Shown: positions 9,968-19,710 of the stretch, piece by piece | Layout of the letters: the number at the start of each line of letters is the position of its first letter | Position numbering within the stretch: position 1 is the first letter of the stretch | Assembly: GCF_008802405.1 (NCBI RefSeq) | Contig: NZ_VZDO01000004.1 | Span: 124,001 to 188,000 of the forward strand | Direction: 5' to 3' | Length of the DNA stretch: 64,000 bases | Source of the DNA: Plantimonas leprariae | GTDB taxonomy: Bacteria; Pseudomonadota; Alphaproteobacteria; Rhizobiales; Rhizobiaceae | The notes under the pieces: generated by a model | What the model saw: the letters and a program-made list of their open reading frames with translations, nothing else | The model's database searches: none | Told to the model about the DNA's origin: nothing | Translations under genes and position numbers: made by a program

Positions 9968-11044
9968 ATGCTCACGAGTGAAGTGTTCGGGCTGATCATG
10001 GATCACGACCCGAACCTCGTCTTCATCAAGGATGCAAACAGCATCGTCCTTTACGCCAATCGGGCGTGCCTCGAATGCTATCCGCCGGAGCGGCGGGCTT
10101 CGATCGTCGGATCGACGGGGCTGGAAGATTTCCCGCGAGAGGAGGCCGCGCTTCGCCTTGCCGAGGATCGCCGCGCGTTCGCCCTCGGAGAGAGCGAGGC
10201 GACGACTACTGGTGTGGATTATCTCGGTCGTTGCCGGGTACTTCTCACTCGCAAGCGGGCGTTCATGACCGCGGACGGCGAGCAGCGCCTGCTCGGCATC
10301 TCGACGGACATCACGGAACTGTCGGAACGCGAAGCCTCGCTGGTTCGGATCAACGACCAGCTCTCGCGCTTCACCGCCTTCGCCGCGCACGATCTGCGCT
10401 CGCCGCTGGCCAGCATCGTCAGCGCCCTGAACGTCATCCGGCACGACCGGCAGACGAAGCTGGGGCCGAACGCTTCGGACTATATCGAGCTCGCCACCGC
10501 CAGCGCGATGAGCATGGCGCAGCAGGTGACGGCGCTGCTTTCAGTCTCGCGCGCCGAACACCGGCAGGACGTGCGCATGGTGGAGACCGACCTGAACGTC
10601 CTCGTCGAGGAGGCGCGCTCTAATCTCTCGGCGCTGATCGCGCAGACCGAGAGCTATATCCTCGCTTCGCGCCTGCCGACGCTGAGGGTGGAGCCCGACC
10701 TGTTCCGGCAGCTTATCCAGAACCTCATCGAGAACGGCATCCGGCACCGTGCCGACCGCGCGCCGCAGATCGCCATCCGCTACGAACAGGCGGGTTCGGA
10801 ACACATGCTGTCGGTCGAGGACAACGGCACGGGCGTCGCGGCACAGGATGCGGAGCGGCTGTTCCAGCCCTTCGAGCAGGGGAGCCGCACGAAGGGTGGT
10901 TCCGGCCTCGGCCTGTCGCTCTGCCGCCGCGTCGTTTCCCTGCACGGCGGCTCGCTCGCCGTCGATCCGACCTATGTCGGCGGCTGCCGCGTGGTCGTGC
11001 GGCTGCCGGAAGCCCTCGGCACTGTGAGCATGGCGGCCGCGTGA
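9968..11044 (+). CDS. PAS-domain sensor histidine kinase, cytoplasmic
   Basis: Histidine kinase of 358 residues with no transmembrane segment or signal peptide, hence a probable cytosolic sensor. An N-terminal PAS domain (about residues 5-120, starting EVFGLIMDHDPNLVFIKD) is followed by a dimerisation/phosphoacceptor helix with H141 in FAAHDLRSPLASI. The catalytic domain shows N-box NLIENGIRHR, G1 DNGTGV and G2 GSGLGLSLCRRVV. The signal it senses is unknown. There is no response-regulator gene next to it, so the partner must be elsewhere. It lies between the thu operon and a convergent GH13 gene, which may only be coincidence. Confidence 0.85.
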   Translation: MLTSEVFGLIMDHDPNLVFIKDANSIVLYANRACLECYPPERRASIVGSTGLEDFPREEAALRLAEDRRAFALGESEATTTGVDYLGRCRVLLTRKRAFMTADGEQRLLGISTDITELSEREASLVRINDQLSRFTAFAAHDLRSPLASIVSALNVIRHDRQTKLGPNASDYIELATASAMSMAQQVTALLSVSRAEHRQDVRMVETDLNVLVEEARSNLSALIAQTESYILASRLPTLRVEPDLFRQLIQNLIENGIRHRADRAPQIAIRYEQAGSEHMLSVEDNGTGVAAQDAERLFQPFEQGSRTKGGSGLGLSLCRRVVSLHGGSLAVDPTYVGGCRVVVRLPEALGTVSMAAA

Positions 11045-11078
11045 CGCCCCGGCGTTCCGGCGAAGGCTTGCGGCCCGC

Positions 11079-12725
<1,647 letters not shown>

Positions 12726-12790
12726 CCCGCCCGTTCCTCACGCCCCGACGTGACGCAAGGTAGGGCGGTGCCCGGCGATCTCTAACGGCT

Positions 12791-13366
12791 TCAGCCCGGC
12801 AGGATCAGGAGGCCGAGATAGGCGATCACCATGACGAGGAGCGAGCGGAAGGCGAGAATGACGAGCCGGTACTTGGCCTTGCAGATCGCCGCCAGCGTCT
12901 CCGTGTTCCGCATCAGGTCCTTGAGAACGAAGTCCGGATTGTTCTCCGCCCGTGCCGCCAGCAGCCGATCCCCGGCGCTCGGCCACGCACCCCAGTAGAG
13001 GACGCTGACGCCCGGCCGCGCCCGCGGCAGCACCACACAGATCGCCGCACCCAACGCGACGACGATCGAGGCGAGCAGCAGCAGCGTGACGGCGAGCGAT
13101 ACGGGATCGTCGGCCATGAGCTTCTGCATGCTGAGCGCCTTGCGCGTCTCGGTGGACCACACCATCAGCGCCAGTACGAAGGTGAAGATGTAGGCTGCCT
13201 TCTGGTCCGCCACGCGGATCTGGTCCACGAAATTGCGGTTGGCATCCATGAGATGCCGCTGGAAGGGACAATCGGTCGGAGGCGCTCCCGCCGGAAGGGC
13301 GATGGGGGCGATCGGGGCGGACGAGACCTCGTCGGACCACCGCTTCTGCGCGACTTCCTTCAGCAT
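12791..13366 (-). CDS. PycTM-like (DUF5706) membrane protein
   Basis: Protein of 191 residues whose core matches the PycTM/DUF5706 pattern: a polar helix leading into VADQKAAYIFTFVLALMVW (residues about 52-70), a second hydrophobic helix at about 90-115 (SLAVTLLLLASIVVALGAAI), a cytoplasmic region and a last helix (AFRSLLVMVIAYLGLLILPG is the C-terminus). In Pycsar anti-phage systems, proteins of this fold disrupt the inner membrane on binding cCMP or cUMP made by a neighbouring cyclase. No cyclase gene is adjacent, so function here is open. The start is uncertain: MDANRNFVDQIRVAD about 40 residues in is an alternative. Confidence 0.65.
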   Translation of the reverse strand: MLKEVAQKRWSDEVSSAPIAPIALPAGAPPTDCPFQRHLMDANRNFVDQIRVADQKAAYIFTFVLALMVWSTETRKALSMQKLMADDPVSLAVTLLLLASIVVALGAAICVVLPRARPGVSVLYWGAWPSAGDRLLAARAENNPDFVLKDLMRNTETLAAICKAKYRLVILAFRSLLVMVIAYLGLLILPG

Positions 13367-13502
13367 CTCTCGGGCTCTTGCCGTTCAGGGTGCCGGATCG
13401 ACCGGGCGAAGCGCCTCTTTTTGCAGGGCAAAAGAAGCCTATCTTCTGCGTCACCTCTAGCATCAGACGGCATGGTCGAACAGGCCTGCCCCGGAGTTTT
13501 GC

Positions 13503-14801
13503 ATGCCTGACGATCAGCGGGCGCCGACCATCGACGCCGAAGAAGGGCAGCGGCATGACGCGCCCGCCGGCCGTTCGCTCGACGACTGGCAGAAGGATGC
13601 CGAGCGGAAGGCGAAACGGGGCGGTCAGGAGGACGAGCAGGCGCCGAAGCGTTCCGAAGGGTCAGCCGAGAACGAGAGCGACGACGCTGCGGACGAGGGC
13701 GGCGACGAGCAGCCGGCGCCGAAGAAGCCGTCGCTGATCCGTCGCCACCCGCTCTGGATCCTCTTCGGCCTTATCGGCGTCGCCGTCGTCGCCGTGCTCG
13801 GCTACTTCACCTGGCTGATCTTCTTCTACCCGTACGAGTCGACGGACGATGCCTTCGTCGATGCGCGTCAGTTCTCCGTCGCGGCGAAGGTGTCGGGCTA
13901 TGTCGGCGAGGTGCCGGTGACCGACAACCAGCACGTGAACCCGGGCGACGTGATCCTCAGCATTGACCCGCGCGATTACCAGATCGCGCTCGACCAGGCG
14001 AAGGGGCAACTCGAATCCGCCAAGGCCTTCGTGCAGTCGGCCGACGCGCAGATCGCCTCCAGCAACGCCGCTGTCGATCAATCGAAGGCGCGGATCGCTT
14101 CGGCCCAGGCAGCCCTCCAATTCGCGCAGGACGAGGCGAGCCGGCAGCAGAAGCTCGCGCAGACCGGCACGGGTACCGTGCAGAACGCGCAGCAGGCGGT
14201 TTCGAATCTCCAGCAGTCCCAGGCGAGCTTCCAGGAAGCGCAGGCAGGCCTGACCTCCTCGGTCAAGAGCGTCGCCTCGGCGCAGGCGCAGAAGGCGAGC
14301 GCCATCGCCAGCCTGCATCAGGCCGAAGCCTCGGTCGAGCAAGCCGAGCAAAACCTCGGCTATACGACGATCAAGGCCGAACAGGCCGGCCGCGTCGTCC
14401 GCCTTACCGGTTCGAAGGGCCAGTATCTGGATGCCGGCCAGAGCGTCTCGATGTTCGTGCCGGACGAGATCTGGGTGACTGCGAATTTCAAGGAAACGCA
14501 GATTACCGACATGCGGCCCGGCCAGCCGGTGGACGTTTCCATCGACGCCTATCCGGACCATCCGTTGCAGGGTCGCATCGATTCCGTGCAGCCCGGCTCC
14601 GGCACCGCCTTCTCGCTGCTGCCGGCGGAGAACGCGACGGGCAACTACGTGAAGGTGGTGCAGCGCGTGCCGGTGAAGATCGTCGTCGACAAGTGGCCGA
14701 CCGATGTCTCGATCGGCCCCGGCATGTCGGTGGTGCCGAGCGCGACCGTGCGCCAGCCGCCGGCCTATATCCGGCCCTATGCCGACCGGCTGAGGAACTG
14801 A
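13503..14801 (+). CDS. HlyD/EmrA-type membrane fusion protein
   Basis: Periplasmic adaptor of a tripartite efflux pump, linking the inner-membrane transporter encoded next to an outer-membrane channel. A strongly charged cytoplasmic N-terminus (about 78 residues, rich in E, K, R and D) precedes one transmembrane helix at about 85-107. Then come a biotinyl-lipoyl-like half motif (VAAKVSGYVGEVPVTDNQHVNPGDVI), a long coiled-coil hairpin of A/Q/S-rich heptads (about 160-290) and the second lipoyl half (AEQAGRVVRLTGSKGQYLD). EmrA proteins usually have a shorter N-terminus. The stop is one base before the transporter start, so the two are co-translated. Confidence 0.87.
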   Translation: MPDDQRAPTIDAEEGQRHDAPAGRSLDDWQKDAERKAKRGGQEDEQAPKRSEGSAENESDDAADEGGDEQPAPKKPSLIRRHPLWILFGLIGVAVVAVLGYFTWLIFFYPYESTDDAFVDARQFSVAAKVSGYVGEVPVTDNQHVNPGDVILSIDPRDYQIALDQAKGQLESAKAFVQSADAQIASSNAAVDQSKARIASAQAALQFAQDEASRQQKLAQTGTGTVQNAQQAVSNLQQSQASFQEAQAGLTSSVKSVASAQAQKASAIASLHQAEASVEQAEQNLGYTTIKAEQAGRVVRLTGSKGQYLDAGQSVSMFVPDEIWVTANFKETQITDMRPGQPVDVSIDAYPDHPLQGRIDSVQPGSGTAFSLLPAENATGNYVKVVQRVPVKIVVDKWPTDVSIGPGMSVVPSATVRQPPAYIRPYADRLRN

Positions 14802-14802
14802 C

Positions 14803-16416
14803 GTGGCGGCAGCGGGCGCGGCGTCGGGCGGCGGTTCGTCCGGCGTCGCGAAGGGCATCAACCCGTGGGCGATCGCGCTCGTCGTGTCGCTTGCGACCTT
14901 CATGGAGGTGCTCGACACCACCATCGCCAACGTCGCGCTCCGCTACATCTCCGGCGGGCTCGGGGTCAGTTCCGACGAGGCGTCATGGGTCGTCACGACG
15001 TATCTCGTGTCGAACGCGATCGTGCTGGTCGCATCCAGCTTCATCGCGAAACGCTACGGGCGCCGGCGCTTCTACCTGCTTTGCCTCGCGACCTTCACCG
15101 CCGCGTCCGTGCTGTGCGGCCTCGCCTGGAACCTCGACTCGCTGCTCGTCTTCCGGGTCATCCAGGGTTTCGCGGGCGGTGGCATGGTGCCGATCTCGCA
15201 ATCGATCCTGGCGGACTCCTTCCCGCCGCAGAAGCGCGGGCAGGCCTTCGCGCTGTTCGGCGTCGCCGTGGTCGTCGCCCCGGTGGTCGGGCCGACGCTC
15301 GGCGGCTTCCTCTCCGACAACTACTCCTGGCACTGGTGCTTCCTGATCAACGGGCCGGTCGGCGTCCTCGCCTTCACGCTCGTCTGGTTCATGGTGCAGG
15401 AGCCGGAGTCGCTTCGAAAGGAGCGGGCGAAGATGCGCAAGACCGGCGTGCGCTTCGACATCGTCGGCTTCGCGCTCGTCGCCACCTTCCTCGGCGCGCT
15501 GGAAGTGGTGCTGGATCGCGGTCAGACCGACGACTGGTTCAACTCGAACTTCATCATCGTCATGGCGCTCGTCAGCGGGTTGGCGCTGGCGCTGTCGATC
15601 CCGTGGCTGCTGACGCACAAGAACCCGGCGGTCGATGCGCGGCTTCTCGGTAGCCGGCAGTTCGGCTCGTGCTTCATCGTGATGGGCGCGACGGGCGCGA
15701 TCCTCTACGCGACGACGCAGTTCCTGCCGGAACTGCTACAGCAGTACTACGGCTACACGGCCACCTGGGCGGGTCTGGCGCTGTCGCCCGGCGGCGTCGT
15801 CACGATGATGATGATGTTTCTGATCGGCCAGGTCTCAGGTAAGATCCAGCCGAAGTACCTGATCGCTGTCGGCGCCGCGATCATCGCCGGTGCGATGTGG
15901 GACCTGACGCGGCTCTACGGCGACTCGAACTTCTGGTTCTTCGCGCTGTCGCGCATCTATCTCGGTTTCGGCCTGCCGCTGATCTTCATTCCGATCACCT
16001 CGGCCTCCTATGCGGGGCTCAAACCGAACCAGACGGATCAAGCCTCGGCGCTGATCAACGCGGCGCGCAACACCGGCGGGTCGATCGGTGTCTCCATCGC
16101 CGCCAACACGCTGGCGCACCGGGAACAATGGCATCAGAGCCGTCTCGTCGAAAGCGTCGTGCCGTCGGAGCCGGCCTATCACCAGTCGATGTCGACGCTG
16201 ACGCAGTTCTTTTCCGAACGCGGCGCGACCGCCGTCGAGGCGCAGAACCAGGCGACGGCGTGGATCGGCCAGCAGGTCGAAACGCAGGCCGGCTACCTCG
16301 CCTATATCGACGTGTTCTTCACCCTGATGCTCCTGTCGCTCGCGGCGATCCCGCTGGCGCTGATCCTACGCAACATCAAGCTCGGTGGGGGCGGCGGCGG
16401 GGCGGGAGGGCATTGA
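14803..16416 (+). CDS. DHA2-family MFS efflux transporter (EmrB type)
   Basis: Drug:H+ antiporter with 14 predicted helices in 537 residues, paired with the EmrA-type adaptor. Family motifs are visible: LDTTIANVALRYISGGLG in helix 1, RYGRRRFYLLCL (motif A) and GVAVVVAPVVGPTLGGFLSD (motif C, the antiporter signature). The GTG start at 14803 follows the adaptor stop by one base. The C-terminus ends in a glycine run (GGGGGGAGGH). No TetR or MarR regulator is next to the pair, so induction cannot be inferred. Confidence 0.88.
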   Translation: MAAAGAASGGGSSGVAKGINPWAIALVVSLATFMEVLDTTIANVALRYISGGLGVSSDEASWVVTTYLVSNAIVLVASSFIAKRYGRRRFYLLCLATFTAASVLCGLAWNLDSLLVFRVIQGFAGGGMVPISQSILADSFPPQKRGQAFALFGVAVVVAPVVGPTLGGFLSDNYSWHWCFLINGPVGVLAFTLVWFMVQEPESLRKERAKMRKTGVRFDIVGFALVATFLGALEVVLDRGQTDDWFNSNFIIVMALVSGLALALSIPWLLTHKNPAVDARLLGSRQFGSCFIVMGATGAILYATTQFLPELLQQYYGYTATWAGLALSPGGVVTMMMMFLIGQVSGKIQPKYLIAVGAAIIAGAMWDLTRLYGDSNFWFFALSRIYLGFGLPLIFIPITSASYAGLKPNQTDQASALINAARNTGGSIGVSIAANTLAHREQWHQSRLVESVVPSEPAYHQSMSTLTQFFSERGATAVEAQNQATAWIGQQVETQAGYLAYIDVFFTLMLLSLAAIPLALILRNIKLGGGGGGAGGH

Positions 16417-16483
16417 TAAGATCAACGATTTTCCCGAAAGTTTTGGAACGATCTCGTGCTAGTGATCGGCAAGCCGCTCCGGC

Positions 16484-16621
16484 ATGTTGCGTATTGGGCC
16501 GTTCTATACCGGATTCTCAATGATTGCTTGGTTGGTGGTTTCGGTCGTTCTGATGATTTGGAACGCGTTTTATTGTATCGCAAAAGCGCTCGCGGCCTTT
16601 CGGAGCGAAAGGCCATCGTGA
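16484..16621 (+). CDS. Possible 45-residue single-helix membrane protein
   Basis: ATG at 16484 opens a 45-codon frame (MLRIGPFYTG to RSERPS, TGA at 16619). Residues about 11-38 form one strongly hydrophobic segment (SMIAWLVVSVVLMIW, then NAFYCIAKALAAF) followed by a positively charged end, as in many small inner-membrane proteins. Against it: no clear ribosome-binding site, AT-rich context and no recognised family. It lies 67 bases after the EmrB-type transporter and could be co-transcribed. Confidence 0.3.
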   Translation: MLRIGPFYTGFSMIAWLVVSVVLMIWNAFYCIAKALAAFRSERPS

Positions 16622-16708
16622 GGCGTTTGGGGGCTTCTTGCCGGTATTGGTTCGTTATCGAGTCTTGGGTTGTTGATCTTTATCGGTCTTGCATCCTTGT
16701 CAGGTATA

Positions 16709-16743
16709 TAAAAAAGAAAAGGGCCCGTCCGAGGACGGACCCT
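16709..16743 (-). terminator. Rho-independent terminator of glgX
   Basis: Read on the minus strand, the stem GGGTCCGTCC-TC-GGACGGGCCC (16721-16742) is followed by TTTTCTTTTTTATAT. It lies 24 bases past the glgX stop. A strong stem plus U-tract on the minus strand only makes this a clear intrinsic terminator for glgX. Confidence 0.88.
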
Positions 16744-16766
16744 TTTGCTTTCCCGGGATGGCTGCG

Positions 16767-19034
16767 TCAGCCCTCGTTCCAGAAGTGGATCTGGTTCGTC
16801 GCCGCCTTCGCGAAGGCACGGGAGATGTGGGCGAAGGAGCGCTGGGCGGTCGCGTGGGTCTCGTCGTCCAGCGGCTCCAGCACGAACACCAGCAAAGAGC
16901 GGCCGGTCGCCATGTATTCGTCGCCGAAGTCGAACGGCACGAGTTCGGAGCGGTCGGGCAGGTTCGTGTCGATCACACAGTGCCAGCGCTCGCCGCCGTT
17001 CGCTTCCGGCAGCTTGAAGTTCACCACGTCGTGGTGGGCGTTCATCACGATCAGCATCGTGGCTTCCGTGCCGGGACGCCGAATGCCGCTGGACTGCGCG
17101 CGCCCGTCGAGCAGCATGCCGAAGCAGCGCGCCCCGCCGTCGTTCCAGTTCTGCTGGTCGAACTCGACGCCGGCCGGCGTGATCCAGGCAAGGTCCTTGA
17201 CGCCGTACTCCTCGTCGAAGGCGCCTGTCAGGAACTTGCCGCGCCGAAGCATCGGCAGCGACTGGCGCAACATGATCAGCTTCTGGACGAACTCGGCAAG
17301 ATCGCGGCTTTCGTCCGTCACCTCCCAGTCGACCCAGCCAATCTCGTTGTCCTGCGCATAGGCGTTGTTGTTGCCGTTCTGCGTGCGGGCGAACTCGTCG
17401 CCAGCGAGGATCATCGGCGTGCCGCGCGAGAAAAGCAGCGTGCCGAAGAGATTGCGAAGCTGCCGATACCGGATCTCGGTGATCGTCTCGTCGTCGGTCG
17501 GTCCCTCGACGCCGTAATTGTTCGAGAGGTTGTGCGAGTGGCCGTCGCGGTTGTTCTCGCCGTTCGCCTCGTTGTGCTTGTCGTTGTAGCAGACGAGGTC
17601 GTGCAGCGTGAAACCGTCATGCGCCGTGATGAAGTTCACGCTCGCCCACGGCTTGCGGCCGCGGTTGTTGAAGATGCCGGCCGAGGCGCTGATCTTGTCG
17701 GCGACCGCCGGGATCTTTCCTTCGTCGCCGCGCCAGAACGAGCGGATCGTGTCGCGGTAGCCGTCGTTCCACTCGGCCCAGCCCGGCGGGAAGCGGCCGA
17801 CCTGATAACCGCCCGGACCGCAGTCCCAAGGCTCGGCGATGAGCTTCACCGAGGCGAGCAGCGGATCCTGCATGCAGGCGTAGAGGAAGCTCGATCCCTC
17901 GTCGAAGCCGTTCGGCTCGCGCGCCAGGATCGTCGCGAGGTCGAACCGGAACCCGTCGACCCGGCACTCGCCCGCCCAGTAGCGCAGCGAATCCGTCACG
18001 ATCTGCATGACGCGCGGATGGCTGGTATTCACCGTGTTACCGGTGCCCGTGTCGTTGATGTAGTAGCGCTTCTGGTCCGGCAGGAGGCGGTAGTAGGTGG
18101 CGTTGTCGATGCCCTTGAACGAGATCGTCGGGCCGAGCTCGTTGCCTTCCGCCGTGTGGTTGTAGACGACGTCGAGAATCACTTCGAGCCCGGCATGGTG
18201 GAACTGCGTCACCATCTCCTTGAACTCGTTGATGAACGGCGTCGCGCAATAGCGCGGCTCCGGCGCGAAGAAACCGATCGTGTTGTAGCCCCAGTAGTTC
18301 CGGAGGCCCTTCTCGACGAGGTAGCTGTCGTCGACGAAGGAATGGATCGGCAGCAGTTCGACGGCAGTGATGCCGAGGCTCTGGACGTATTTGATGACGT
18401 CGCGTTGCGCCATGCCCAGGAAGGTGCCGCGGTGCTCCTCAGGTACCGCCGGGTGGCGCTGCGTGAAGCCTTTCACGTGGGTCTCGTAGAAGATCGTCTT
18501 CTCCCACGGGACGTTCGGACGCTGTTCGTCGCCCCAGGTGAATGCCGGGTCGACCACGCGGCACTTCGGCACGAAGGCGGCGCTGTCGCGCTCGTCGAAC
18601 GAAAGGTCAGCGTCCTTGTGTCCGATCGTGTAGCCGAAGAGGGCGTGGTCCCACTTCACCTCGCCCACATGCTGCTTGGCGTAGGGGTCGATCAGCAGCT
18701 TGTTGTGGTTGAAGCGGTGGCCGGCATTCGGCTCGTAAGGGCCGTAGACACGATAGCCATAGGTGAGGCCCGGGCGCGCTTCAGGCAGGTAGCCGTGGAA
18801 AATCTCGTTCGTGTATTCCGGCAGCTCGATCCGCTCGATCTCGGTCTCGCCGTTCTGATCGAAGATGCAGAGCTCGACCTTCGTCGCATGGGCGGAAAAG
18901 AGCGCGAAATTCACACCCAGTCCGTCCCAGGTCGCGCCGAGCGGAAACGGCCTGCCTTCCTCGATGCGCGAGCGCCGGACCGCCGGTTTTGCGCTGAAGG
19001 CTTTCATCTTGACGGACGGAAGTTGGACGTTCAC
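16767..19034 (-). CDS. glgX: Glycogen debranching enzyme GlgX
   Basis: GH13 isoamylase-type enzyme that hydrolyses alpha-1,6 branches of limit dextrin during glycogen breakdown in the cytosol. It has 755 residues. An N-terminal CBM48-like domain (about 25-150, PLGATWDGLGVNFALFSAHA) precedes the catalytic barrel with VYNHTAEGNELGP, nucleophile in CRVDGFRFDLATI, acid/base in KLIAEPWDCGPGGYQVG and ITAHDGFTLHDLVCYN. Active-site residues look intact. The gene has its own terminator. No glgA, glgB, glgC or glgP is adjacent, which is unusual because glgX commonly sits in a glg cluster. Confidence 0.92.
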   Translation of the reverse strand: MNVQLPSVKMKAFSAKPAVRRSRIEEGRPFPLGATWDGLGVNFALFSAHATKVELCIFDQNGETEIERIELPEYTNEIFHGYLPEARPGLTYGYRVYGPYEPNAGHRFNHNKLLIDPYAKQHVGEVKWDHALFGYTIGHKDADLSFDERDSAAFVPKCRVVDPAFTWGDEQRPNVPWEKTIFYETHVKGFTQRHPAVPEEHRGTFLGMAQRDVIKYVQSLGITAVELLPIHSFVDDSYLVEKGLRNYWGYNTIGFFAPEPRYCATPFINEFKEMVTQFHHAGLEVILDVVYNHTAEGNELGPTISFKGIDNATYYRLLPDQKRYYINDTGTGNTVNTSHPRVMQIVTDSLRYWAGECRVDGFRFDLATILAREPNGFDEGSSFLYACMQDPLLASVKLIAEPWDCGPGGYQVGRFPPGWAEWNDGYRDTIRSFWRGDEGKIPAVADKISASAGIFNNRGRKPWASVNFITAHDGFTLHDLVCYNDKHNEANGENNRDGHSHNLSNNYGVEGPTDDETITEIRYRQLRNLFGTLLFSRGTPMILAGDEFARTQNGNNNAYAQDNEIGWVDWEVTDESRDLAEFVQKLIMLRQSLPMLRRGKFLTGAFDEEYGVKDLAWITPAGVEFDQQNWNDGGARCFGMLLDGRAQSSGIRRPGTEATMLIVMNAHHDVVNFKLPEANGGERWHCVIDTNLPDRSELVPFDFGDEYMATGRSLLVFVLEPLDDETHATAQRSFAHISRAFAKAATNQIHFWNEG

Positions 19035-19146
19035 CGAATACGGCTCCCCTCATGTCTGATGGTGCCATAAGCCGGCGCGGCTGCTTCCGTTCCCTCGCCG
19101 GTCAAAGAGTCGCTGAACATATTCGCCGCGCTGCAAGCGGGTCGGT

Positions 19147-19587
19147 TCAGCCGCCGGACCGCCCCTCGAGAAAGCGCCGAAAGGCCTGCAACGTCTCGTT
19201 GCCGACGTGGTGCTCGATGCCTTCGGCATCGATTTCCGCGGCCTCCGGCCGCACCCCGATCGCGACGAGGAAATCGAAGACGAGCCGGTGCCGGGCGCGC
19301 ACATCCTCGGCAACCTGCTTGCCGCGCTCGGTCAGGAAGATGGATCGGTACGGCTGGCTCTCGACGAAGCCGTCCCGGGCGAGGCGTTGGATCGTGCGAG
19401 CCACCGTGCCCGGCGAGACGCCGAAGCGGTCGGCGAGGTCGGCCGCCCGCGCTTCGCCCCGCTCGGCGATGAGGTCGTCGATCATCTCGACGTAGTCCTC
19501 CGCCAGTTCCGACTGGTTGGCCCGCCGCACCCGCGCAAAGCGTTCGGCCGCGGAACCGCAGGGCAAATCGTCGCCGCCTTTCGTCAT
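19147..19587 (-). CDS. mntR: DtxR-family manganese regulator MntR
   Basis: Transcription factor of 146 residues that represses Mn(II) uptake when loaded with metal. An N-terminal winged helix ([24 protein letters not shown] then [20 protein letters not shown]) is followed by the metal-binding/dimerisation domain ([30 protein letters not shown]). The ATG at 19587 is chosen because it follows GGAAAGG at good spacing; the frame extends 24 codons upstream through the operator region, which is unlikely to be translated. The divergent mntH and the palindrome between them support the assignment. Confidence 0.87.
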   Translation of the reverse strand: MTKGGDDLPCGSAAERFARVRRANQSELAEDYVEMIDDLIAERGEARAADLADRFGVSPGTVARTIQRLARDGFVESQPYRSIFLTERGKQVAEDVRARHRLVFDFLVAIGVRPEAAEIDAEGIEHHVGNETLQAFRRFLEGRSGG

Positions 19588-19641
19588 AGCCTTTCCGCTT
19601 TCGATCAAAAGCTCACATACAGGACGATCGCCGAAGCAGCA

Positions 19642-19663
19642 AAGTTTGTCACTGGACAAACTT
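19642..19663. promoter_or_regulatory. Perfect palindrome between mntR and mntH (probable MntR operator)
   Basis: AAGTTTGTC-ACTG-GACAAACTT is a perfect inverted repeat with 9-bp arms and a 4-bp centre. It lies in the 123-base gap between divergent mntR and mntH, 48 bases before the mntH ATG and 55 bases before the mntR ATG. DtxR-family regulators bind such palindromes. A role as the shared operator is inferred from position and symmetry. Confidence 0.75.
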
Positions 19664-19710
19664 CACACCCTGGGACAGATTTGGCTTTGACCAATTCGAA
19701 GGATCGAGCC

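Larger units (their letters stand above)
16417..16766. other. Low-GC intergenic stretch between emrB-like gene and glgX
   Basis: About 350 bases with visibly lower GC than all neighbours (many T-rich words such as TTGGTTGGTGGTTTCGGTCG). It holds a possible small membrane-protein ORF (16484-16621) and, at its right end, the glgX terminator. No tRNA, IS or repeat was found. The composition could mark a remnant of transferred DNA or merely a non-coding spacer. Confidence 0.5.

Noticed and set aside
16417-16766. Low-GC gap as a remnant of an insertion sequence
   Set aside because: No terminal inverted repeats, target duplication or transposase fragment could be seen.
16689-19070. Open frame of 793 codons on the plus strand opposite glgX
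   Set aside because: Antisense shadow of glgX; the composition is Val/Arg/Glu/Ala without any recognisable motif, while glgX has all GH13 catalytic residues.
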